Assembly: GCA_003533505.1 (NCBI GenBank)
Contig: DQGD01000001.1
Coordinates: 107,494 to 171,493, forward strand
DNA from: Clostridiales bacterium
Lineage (GTDB): Bacteria > Bacillota > Clostridia > Christensenellales > Pumilibacteraceae
Direction of reading: 5' to 3'
Length of the DNA stretch: 64,000 nt
A program made the position numbers and the translations under genes. Under the pieces are notes generated by a model. The model was not told where the DNA came from, ran no database searches, and saw nothing but the letters and a program-made list of their open reading frames with translations. The stretch's first letter is position 1, and the number at the start of each line of letters is the position of its first letter. This document shows, one piece after another, positions 42,193 to 50,100 of this stretch.

Positions 42193-43041
42193 TCACATTA
42201 TCCAGGGGATTGAGCTCAGGTCAATCACCCACGGGAAGAAGTTGTAGCGCAGCCACAGCACGGCGAAGAAGAACACGGCGAGAAACAGCACGGCAATAAG
42301 GTCGCGGATATGAAACTTCAGTTTTTTCATTCTCGTCCTGCCCTTTGCGCCGCGATAGCACCGCGAATCCATGGCGTCGGCGAGCTCGTCGGCGCGGCGG
42401 AACGACGACACGAACAGCGGAATCAGCACGGGTATCATCGCTTTTGCGCGCTTGAATACGTTGCCGCTGTCGAAGTCGGCGCAGCGCGCCTTTTGCGCGG
42501 ACTGAATCTTGTCCGTTTCCTCCACGAGCGTGGGAATCAATCTCAGCGCGATGCTCATTATCATCGCGAGTTCGTGCACAGGGAATTTAATGTAGGTAAG
42601 GGGTTTGAGCAGGCTTTCGAGTCCGTCGGTGAGCGCGACGGGCGTGGTCGTGAACGTCAAAAGCGTGGGACCCACGACGAGGAACATCAGCCTCAGCGCC
42701 ATAAGCCCTGCATTGATAAGTCCTGCGCGGTAGACCTTGATTATGCCCCACCGCCATATTAAGTCCTCTTCCTTGCCGGCGTAGAACAGCAGCGACATTA
42801 TCACCGTGAACAGCACGAGGAACATAATCGTTTTCAGGCTTTTCAGCACCTTGCCGACGGGCACGCGCGATAAAAGTATCGCCGCCGCCAAAAACACGAA
42901 CACTATTCCGAAGCCGATAAACGTCTTTACGAAGAAAATCATCGTGATATAGGCAATCATCAGCACGATTTTGGTTCTCGGGTCGAGGCGGTGCAGCACG
43001 GAATCGACGGGATAGTATTGTCCGAGCGCAATCTCACGCAT
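42193..43041 (-). CDS. ecfT: ECF transporter transmembrane protein EcfT
   Basis: A 282-residue membrane protein from ATG 43039-43041 (MREIALGQYYPVDSVLHRLD), chosen because GAGGAGG precedes it and the upstream codons overlap ecfA2. LDPRTKIVLMIAYITMIFFV begins the first membrane segment; the coupling-helix motifs appear near the C-terminus (AQKARCADF and SFRRADELADAMDSRCY). EcfT joins the two ATPases to varying substrate-capture S proteins for vitamin or metal uptake. No S component is encoded nearby. It overlaps the end of ecfA2 by 8 bp. Confidence 0.95.
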   Translation of the reverse strand: MREIALGQYYPVDSVLHRLDPRTKIVLMIAYITMIFFVKTFIGFGIVFVFLAAAILLSRVPVGKVLKSLKTIMFLVLFTVIMSLLFYAGKEEDLIWRWGIIKVYRAGLINAGLMALRLMFLVVGPTLLTFTTTPVALTDGLESLLKPLTYIKFPVHELAMIMSIALRLIPTLVEETDKIQSAQKARCADFDSGNVFKRAKAMIPVLIPLFVSSFRRADELADAMDSRCYRGAKGRTRMKKLKFHIRDLIAVLFLAVFFFAVLWLRYNFFPWVIDLSSIPWIM

Positions 43042-43897
43042 TGTCGTGCCTCCTCTTCCACTCGGCGACAATCGCCTCTACGAGCTCGTCCTCGTCGATT
43101 ATCGACGCGTCCACGGTAAAGCCTCGGGCGTTAAGCGTTTCCGCAATAGCCGCAACCGACGGCGGCTCGATGTGCAGCGAGCGCAAAAGTTCCGTTTGCG
43201 CAAACAGCTCGCGCGGCGCGAACACGCCGTAAAGCTTGCCGTCGCTCATCACTGCCACGCGGTTACAGTACTTCGCCACTTCGTCCATATTGTGCGAAAT
43301 CATGATTATTATCGGGCAGTTCGCGTGCAGCCGCTTGCACAAGTCCATAATCTCGGTCTTGCCTCTCGGGTCGAGCCCTGCCGTGGGCTCGTCCAGCACC
43401 AGCACCTCCGGGCGCATGGCGATTACGCCGGCGAGCGCGACTCTGCGCATCTGACCGCCGCTGAGCTCGAACGGCGAACGGTCCTTTACCGTTTCGTAGT
43501 TAAGCCCCACAAGTCCTATCGCTTCCCTCACTCGCTCCGCGATTTCCTCCGCGCCAAGCCCAAGGTTTTTGGGACCGAACGCCACGTCCTTATACACCGT
43601 TTCGTCGAAAAGCTGGTACTCGGGGTACTGAAAAACCATGCCGACGCGGCTGCGCAGCTTCTTGAAGTCTATTTTTTTTGGTCTTAAATCAATCTCGTCC
43701 ACGAAAATCGCGCCCGTCTGTATTCTCGTCAGCGCGTTCAGGTGCGTGACGAGCGTCGATTTTCCGCTGCCGGTGTGCCCGATTATGCCCAGAAAATCGC
43801 CCTTTTCGACGGCGAGGTTTATGTCCTCCAGCGCACGAGAGGCAAACGCGGTTTTGGGGTTGTAGACGTAGCTGAGGTGTTCGATTTTTATCGGCAT
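43034..43897 (-). CDS. ecfA2: ECF transporter ATPase EcfA2
   Basis: A 287-residue ABC ATPase with Walker A GHTGSGKST (about residues 40-48), signature LSGGQMRRVA, Walker B VLVLDEPTAGLD and the H-loop SHNMDEV. MPIKIEHLSYVYNPKTAFAS at the start is typical of EcfA2. It pairs with EcfA1 under EcfT. Its start overlaps the end of ecfA1 by 10 bp. Confidence 0.96.
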   Translation of the reverse strand: MPIKIEHLSYVYNPKTAFASRALEDINLAVEKGDFLGIIGHTGSGKSTLVTHLNALTRIQTGAIFVDEIDLRPKKIDFKKLRSRVGMVFQYPEYQLFDETVYKDVAFGPKNLGLGAEEIAERVREAIGLVGLNYETVKDRSPFELSGGQMRRVALAGVIAMRPEVLVLDEPTAGLDPRGKTEIMDLCKRLHANCPIIIMISHNMDEVAKYCNRVAVMSDGKLYGVFAPRELFAQTELLRSLHIEPPSVAAIAETLNARGFTVDASIIDEDELVEAIVAEWKRRHDNA

Positions 43898-44715
43898 AAA
43901 TTTTCAGCAAGCTCCTCTGCGGTAGTCACGCCGCCGTCAATCGGCACGCCTCTTTTTTGAAGCGCGTGGGCAATCCTCGTCGCCGTCGGCACGGTGAGCC
44001 CCAGCGCCTTTAATTCGTCCTCGCGCTCGAATATCTCCCTGCCGCCCTGCATCGCGATTTTTCCATTGTCCATAACCACGATTCTGTCGGCAAGCATTGC
44101 CTCTTCCATAAAATGCGTTATCATCACGACGGACATTTTCTCGTCGCGGTTGAGTCGTTTTACGACTTCCGTGACCTCGGCTCGCCCGTCGGGGTCGAGC
44201 ATCGAAGTGGACTCGTCAAGCACCATTACTCGCGGCTTTATCGCCAGCACGCCGGCAATCGCCAGCCGCTGCTTCTGACCGCCGCTGAGCCGAAACGGCG
44301 TGCCGCCGCGGTGTTCGTACATTCCCACGCTTTTAAGCGCCCAATCAACGCGCTCGCGGATTTCCTCGGACGGCAGCCCCAGGTTTTCCGGTCCGAACGC
44401 CACGTCGTCCTCGATAATCGTCGCTACCATCTGGTTGTCGGGGTTCTGAAAAACCACGCCCACCGTTTTTCTTATGTCGAAAAGATTTTTATCCTCGAGA
44501 GTGCTCAGCCCGTTCACCTTCACGCTGCCCTTGTCAGGCTCGATAAGCCCGTTCATAAGTCTTGCGAGCGTGGACTTGCCGCTGCCGTTATGCCCGACGA
44601 CCGCAACAAACTCGCCCTCCGAAACGGAGAGCGTAACGCCGTCGACGGCGCGGACGGGACTAGTCGTATCTTTGCCGTAGGTATAGTAAACGTCGTTCAA
44701 CTCGATGATGCTCAT
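43888..44715 (-). CDS. ecfA1: ECF transporter ATPase EcfA1
   Basis: A 275-residue ABC ATPase with Walker A GHNGSGKST, Q-loop QNPDNQMVATIIEDDVAFGP, signature LSGGQKQRLAIAGVLA and Walker B VMVLDESTSMLDPDGR, the DES variant common in EcfA1. First gene of ecfA1-ecfA2-ecfT-truA. The start MSIIELNDVYYTYG is the normal EcfA1 N-terminus. There is no ribosome-binding site: the -10 box of the promoter ends 6 bp before the ATG, so the mRNA should begin at or next to the start codon. Confidence 0.96.
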   Translation of the reverse strand: MSIIELNDVYYTYGKDTTSPVRAVDGVTLSVSEGEFVAVVGHNGSGKSTLARLMNGLIEPDKGSVKVNGLSTLEDKNLFDIRKTVGVVFQNPDNQMVATIIEDDVAFGPENLGLPSEEIRERVDWALKSVGMYEHRGGTPFRLSGGQKQRLAIAGVLAIKPRVMVLDESTSMLDPDGRAEVTEVVKRLNRDEKMSVVMITHFMEEAMLADRIVVMDNGKIAMQGGREIFEREDELKALGLTVPTATRIAHALQKRGVPIDGGVTTAEELAENLCR

Positions 44716-44721
44716 ATACTT

Positions 44722-44750
44722 ATTATAGCGACAAGCCGCGATTTAGGCAA
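44722..44750 (-). promoter_or_regulatory. Promoter of ecfA1, predicted to give a leaderless mRNA
   Basis: On the minus strand, TTGCCT (44745-44750) and a perfect TATAAT (44722-44727) with a 17-bp spacer. The usual start point 7 bp past the -10 falls on the A of the ecfA1 ATG. Confidence 0.72.
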
Positions 44751-44926
44751 GTCAATTTAAGCGGTTTTTTCACTCCGATTGCTATTGCCGCCGATTTCCG
44801 CCGCTCTCGCCCCGAGGGCTGGGCTTTAATGCGCCGAAAGCCCGTTCGCCGCGCCCGAAAAGTACGGTAACCCACGAAAAAGGCACAATATTTTTAAAGA
44901 TTATAGCGCGCGTGCGCGTAAAACGT

Positions 44927-44955
44927 TTGTCATTTGCTTTTTTTTATGGTAAAAT
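44927..44955 (+). promoter_or_regulatory. Promoter of the ParA gene
   Basis: TTGTCA (44927-44932) and TAAAAT (44950-44955) with a 17-bp spacer; leader about 80 nt. Confidence 0.65.
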
Positions 44956-45041
44956 GTGATGAAGGTATCACTATATACTTGTATCCAAACGACTTAAAAG
45001 CAATCGGAACTCGATTTATTTTGCAATCACTGTGAGGTATT

Positions 45042-45857
45042 ATGCACAAGATTATAGCAATAGCAAACCAGAAAGGCGGCGTCGGAAAAACCACTACCTG
45101 CGTAAACCTTGCGAGCTATCTCGCGCTGATGGGTAAACGCGTGCTCGCCGTGGACATCGACCCCCAGGGAAACTGTAGCAGCGGCTTCGGAATAGATAAA
45201 ACCAAGGTCAAGTACTCGACCTACAGCGTGCTCTCGGGCGAAGTCGACGCAAAGGCGGCGATTATCCCCACCCTCGTCAAGAACCTCGACATCATGCCGT
45301 CGAACATCGACCTTGCCGGCGCGGAAGTAGAACTCGTGGGCGTCGAGGACCGCGAAAAGGTACTGAAGAAAGTGCTATCGCCGCTTCGCAACAGCTACGA
45401 TTACATACTCATCGACTGTCCCCCGTCGCTGGCGCTTCTGACCGTCAACGCGCTTACCGCCGCAAACTCGATACTCATCCCCATACAGGGCGAGTATTAC
45501 GCACTCGAGGGGCTCAGCCAGCTGATGAACACCATAAGGCTGGCGAAGAAGATTCTCAATCCGCAGCTCGAGGTCGAGGGCGTGGTGCTGACCATGTACG
45601 ACAGCCGCTCGCGCCTCGTGCAGAACGTCACCGAGGAAATCTACAAGTTCTTCGGCAAAAAGGTTTTCGACGCGAAAATCCCGAGGAATATCCGCCTCGG
45701 CGAAGCCCCGTCGTTCGGCTTGCCCGTCATGCTCTTCGAGCCCAAGTGCGTAGGTTCGCTCGCGTACAAGGCGCTTGCGGAAGAGTTTTTGGCGCGCAAT
45801 AACGACACCTACAAGAAGATTACCGACCTCAAAATTCTCAAGTACAAGGCGCAGTAG
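45042..45857 (+). CDS. ParA/Soj family ATPase
   Basis: A 271-residue deviant-Walker ATPase: IANQKGGVGKTTTCVNLASY (signature Lys11, P-loop Lys16), Walker A' VDIDPQGNCSSGFG and DYILIDCPPSLALLTVNAL. It matches chromosomal Soj/ParA in length. Soj works with the DNA-binding ParB/Spo0J in chromosome partition and control of DnaA. No parB gene follows; the next gene is an AraC regulator 36 bp downstream. A short GAGG ribosome-binding site precedes the ATG. It could be the main Soj separated from its partner or a second copy. Confidence 0.92.
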   Translation: MHKIIAIANQKGGVGKTTTCVNLASYLALMGKRVLAVDIDPQGNCSSGFGIDKTKVKYSTYSVLSGEVDAKAAIIPTLVKNLDIMPSNIDLAGAEVELVGVEDREKVLKKVLSPLRNSYDYILIDCPPSLALLTVNALTAANSILIPIQGEYYALEGLSQLMNTIRLAKKILNPQLEVEGVVLTMYDSRSRLVQNVTEEIYKFFGKKVFDAKIPRNIRLGEAPSFGLPVMLFEPKCVGSLAYKALAEEFLARNNDTYKKITDLKILKYKAQ

Positions 45858-45893
45858 CGGTGCTCTGCGCTTTTGCGCTTTAATCGGACGGAA

Positions 45894-46760
45894 ATGGAAC
45901 TCAGCGGAACGGACAAAAAAAGCATATTCCTGAAAAAACCGAAGCTCATGTACATCGGCGTTTACCGCCACTCGCATGGCGGCTGGATGAACAAGCTCCA
46001 CTGCCACGACTTCTGCGAAATCATGCTGGTGAAAAGCGGTTCGGGCAAGTTCCGCGTGAACGACGAAACCTACCCGTTCCAAAAAGGCGACATGATTGTG
46101 TGCAATCCGCGCGTCATGCACAACGAGTTCTTTGACGACGGAGTGAGCGCGGACATCATGTTCCTCGGCATCGCGAGGGTTCTCATCGAGGGCTATCCCT
46201 CGGGCGCGCTCTTGAAAGACGCCGAATTCCGCCTCGTAAACACCGGCGCGTTTTACGACCGGGTAATGGGGTATTGCGACCAACTGCTGTGGGAAAACGA
46301 ATTAAAGCCGGCTTATTTCAGCGTCATCAGCGACTCGCTCCTTAAAATTCTGGTATCGTTCGTGCTTCGGCTCACCTCCCGTCGCGCGGAGGAAATATTT
46401 GAAAGCAAACGCACCTACACCGAGGTAAAGGAATTCCTTGACAACAACTTTACCACCATCGACACGATAGACAACGTTTGCCGCAGTCTGTACATCAATA
46501 AGTACTACCTGACTCACCTTTTTAAGGACACGCTCGGTATACCGCCTCTTAAATACCTGATTAAAAAACGCGTATCGCTCGCCAAAAAGCTACTCGCCGA
46601 AACGGACAAACCTATCGGCGACGTCGCGAAAGCGTGCGGCTACGTCGACGTTGCTTACTTTTGCAGGGTATTCAAAAACGTCGAGGGCACTACGCCCCTC
46701 GCCTACCGCCGCCTGTCGCGCGGCAACGCTCCCGAGCCCGACTCGGAAAGGAAGGATTAG
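45894..46760 (+). CDS. AraC-family regulator with cupin sensor domain
   Basis: A 288-residue transcription factor. The N-terminal cupin (about residues 20-100) has LHCHDFCEIMLVKSGSGKFR and FQKGDMIVCNPRVMHNEF; the C-terminal AraC/XylS DNA-binding domain (about 180-280) has two helix-turn-helix motifs, NVCRSLYINKYYLTHLFKD and IGDVAKACGYVDVAYFCRVF. Such regulators usually sense a sugar and control sugar-use genes. The start is uncertain: ATG 45894 is chosen, with TTG 45873 as alternative; neither has a strong ribosome-binding site. It lies 36 bp after the ParA gene. Its target is not obvious. Confidence 0.9.
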   Translation: MELSGTDKKSIFLKKPKLMYIGVYRHSHGGWMNKLHCHDFCEIMLVKSGSGKFRVNDETYPFQKGDMIVCNPRVMHNEFFDDGVSADIMFLGIARVLIEGYPSGALLKDAEFRLVNTGAFYDRVMGYCDQLLWENELKPAYFSVISDSLLKILVSFVLRLTSRRAEEIFESKRTYTEVKEFLDNNFTTIDTIDNVCRSLYINKYYLTHLFKDTLGIPPLKYLIKKRVSLAKKLLAETDKPIGDVAKACGYVDVAYFCRVFKNVEGTTPLAYRRLSRGNAPEPDSERKD

Positions 46761-47108
46761 CCTAAAAAAAACGAAACGTATCGATTTTTCCCGATTCGCG
46801 GCAGGCTGTGCCGCAATCGTACAAGCCCACGGCGGCGCGAGGGACAATACGCGCGCAATCGCTTAGTCGATTTTTGAAAAAACACATTTTACTTTGAAGC
46901 GCTTTTATGCCCTGTACGGCATACTATTTATACTCGTAAACAATTTACATAACCATAAACCATAAAAAATAAACTATATCGGAGGGAGTCGGCGCTCGCC
47001 CTCTCCCGTAAAATCAAAAAAAAGAAAGAAAGAAAGAAATGACGACTACTCGCGCGGTTTAGCTTATTTACCGTCATTTAGCGTGCTCTTGCGCCAAAGG
47101 AGAATATT
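46761..47108. other. 348-bp A/T-rich leader region before the 1685-residue lipoprotein gene
   Basis: No gene. It is markedly more A/T-rich than its surroundings from about 46870 to 46980. It contains a hairpin GGGAG...CTCCC at about 46983-47006 and an AAAG repeat, listed separately, then the ribosome-binding site AAAGGAG of the next gene. Confidence 0.6.
47016..47039 (+). repeat. AAAG tetranucleotide repeat
   Basis: Four perfect AAAG units (47021-47036), preceded by five A and followed by AAA, in the untranslated region about 70 bp before the start codon of the large lipoprotein gene. Confidence 0.8.
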
Positions 47109-50100
47109 TTGAAAGGCTTTGTTCGTATGCCGAATACATCTCGGCTACTGACTAAAAAACAAATAATATCGCTGCTTTTAATCATCTGTACAGGCATAGT
47201 CGCAACGTTCTGGTTCCTCGGCTGCAACAAGACGAGCTTCGAAAACGGCTCGAACAACAGCTTGCCGGGCGACGAAAAGACTCTGCCCAAGCCCACCGAC
47301 GGCACCACGCCCGCCGACCACTCGCCGCTCGATAACTACTATATCGCGACCGGCGTGCTTCGTGACGCCGGCAGCTTTGTGGGTAACACCACGGGATTAT
47401 CCACTTCTCTCGGCATAACTCAGGAAATCAAGGCAGGACGAACGGTGCTCGGTAAAGACGTTTTCAAGGAGTCGTACTCCTTCGGTGTGAAAAAAGTGGG
47501 CATGCAGTTCTACGTCAGCGGCAAGAGCTACGTCATGCGCGACACCGGCAAGATGAGCTCGCTCGACTCCCCCGATTGGAGCAACAGCACTCCCTACAAG
47601 GTTAGCGAAGAAACGTTTGTCGGCAAATTCGGCGGTAAGCCCCTCGGCATCTGCAATTACATTGTGGAAGACGACACTGTTCTCGAGGGCGGCAAGTACC
47701 TCGGGCTCGAGGAAGGTTTACACGCGTTCCGCTACGACTTCGACGTAAGCAAGGCTACTACAAAAATGCTGCGCGAGATGCTTACCATGTCCGGCATGCA
47801 GAGCTCGTTCACGCGTGCGGCGATTACCGTATATATGGACAGCGATTGGGTTGTCAAAAAGACGACCACCGACTGCGAGTACGTTGTTACCTACGGCATG
47901 GTCAAGCCATCGTGCACCGAATCGATTACCGAAGTCTTTACGGCGCTCGGCGAAAAAACTCCGCTTCCGCTCGCAGACGTGTTTTCGCCCTACCTCGACG
48001 CCGAGGAAACTGAGCTTACCAACAAGGAGCCCACGGCTCTCGACTACATAATGAGCGGCTTCGGCGCGTACATGGCGGGCACTCCGCTGGTTGCGAGCGT
48101 CGAAACGAGCGGTCTTGTATCGCTCAAGGGCGCGGCAAGCTTAAATATCGACATCAACAACCTCTCCAACATAAAGGCTCGCGTGCAAATCGACGAGCTC
48201 GGCTACGACGACCTTAAACTCAACGACGTTTTCGTCGTCTACTCCGACGATACCGTTTACATAAAGTACGCAGACCTGCGCGCCAAAGGCACGATTTCGG
48301 ACGCGAAAGAGCTCGTCAAAAAGCTTGCCGCGCTGATTAAAAAGCCCACTCAAGACGAGGCTTCGGGCGGCGAGGCTTCCGGCGGATTACTTGCTAACCT
48401 CGACGCGTCCGCGATTCTCGACTCGATGACGCTCACTTGCGAGGACGGCAAAGCCACCGTGGGAATTACCATTCCGCTCGGCGACGTCACCGTGAACGCC
48501 ACGCTCGAGTTTACCGACGGCGACACCGTTACATTCCTCTCCGCCGCCGCGACCATTTGCAAAGCCGACGGCAGCGAGCTGCTTGCCGCCACGATTTTGC
48601 CGGTGGAATCGGCGGAAATCCCCGAGCTCGAGGGCAAGTATTACGACCTCGTGCCGCTCGTCAGCGAGCTGATTGATGACGAGGGGAATATCTGCCTCGC
48701 GGCTTCGCTCGAAGGCATTACCTCTACTCCCATAACTCTCAACGCCAAATTCAACCTCGCTTCCATGCGCCTCGACGCAAGCGGAAAGCTCGGCTCCAAC
48801 CCCAACGACCTTAAAATCCGCCTCGAGAGCAACACCGTCTATCTCGAGTTCGGCGACCTCAAAGCAAGCTTCAACCTCGACGACGTTCCCGTTCTTAAGG
48901 ATAAGTTCGGCTCGCTGTTCGCTTCTTCCGAAAGCACCGAAACCGAAGAAAAGCCCTCGACTGCGGAAATCGTTAAGTCCGTACTCGACACGCTCGCGGT
49001 CAAGGAAGAAAACGGCAAGCTCACGCTGTCGCTTACCTACGACAAGCTCGGCGTTTCTCTCACGCTGACCGAAAGCGAAACCGCCTACGGCTTCGGCGAA
49101 GTCAGGGCTACGTTCGGCAAGCTCGTACTCGCCGCTACCACTTGCAAGCCGAGCGACGTCAAGCTCATTACTTCCGACCTTAAATTGTTCAGAGATATCA
49201 TGCCCGTGACCGAAATCGTTTCCGACGAGCTCACAATCGAGCTTCACGCGCTCGTCAACGTCAATGCCGGCGGCTTCGTTCTGAGCGACGTTCCCGTCGA
49301 CGTGTACGTCGACCTCAACACGCTCGACGTCATGGCGAAAGCGACAATCTTTGAAAAGGATATTTTCGTCAAGTACTCGGGCGATACCGTCTACGTTTCC
49401 GCGCTCGGTATTCGCGGCAAGGCAAGCAAGGACGATATTTCCTCGCTCGTGAAAAAGTTCACCGCGCTTCTCGGCAAGGACAAGAGCTCGGGCGACGCGA
49501 TTAGCGGCATTCTCGAAGCGCTTGACCTCGACTCTATAATCGCTTCGCTTAATGCGGTTGCGGTGACGGACGGCGTTAAGCTCGGCGCGAGCATGAGCGT
49601 GAACGGCGTGGACGTTGCGCTCGGCGTTACTCTTAAAGATAACGGCAAGGATTACCGCTTCGGCGGCATAGACGCAACCGCCATAAAGGACAAAGAAACG
49701 CTTGTTTCGGCTGTAGTCGAACCTGCCGCTTCTCACGTCGACTTCTCCGCTCTCGACACCGAAACCCTTACTTTCTACGACCTTATGCCGCTCGTCAGCG
49801 AGCTGATTGACGACGACGGGAATATCAAGCTGCGGCTTACAATCGACACCGATATTGCGGACTCGCTGGGCGACGCGATTTCCGGCGCTATTTCGGGCGC
49901 GATAACCGACATTACCGACGGCAAGACGGAGTTCGTCGAAGCCGACAAAAAACCGATTTCGGTACTCGCTGCATTTAATATAAGGACTAAGCGCCTGACG
50001 GCAAACGTTCTGGGCATAAAGCTGATGCTCGACCTCGACACGAAGATGGTGTACGCCGAGTGCGGCGGCGCGAAACTGCTGCTCGACTGCGGCAAGGACT

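Larger units (their letters stand above)
44716..45041. other. Divergent intergenic region between ecfA1 and the ParA gene
   Basis: 326 bp without a supported gene. It holds the leftward ecfA1 promoter, the rightward ParA promoter and, at about 44819-44850, a hairpin GGGCTTT/AAAGCCC without a T-run. Confidence 0.55.

Noticed and set aside
46761..47108. Riboswitch before the large lipoprotein gene
   Set aside because: A hairpin and A/T-rich leader are present but no known aptamer motif could be recognised.
49860..49920. DAISGAISGAITDI run as a glycine-zipper toxin or membrane segment
   Set aside because: It is a short loop repeat inside the large lipoprotein and too polar around it to be a membrane helix.
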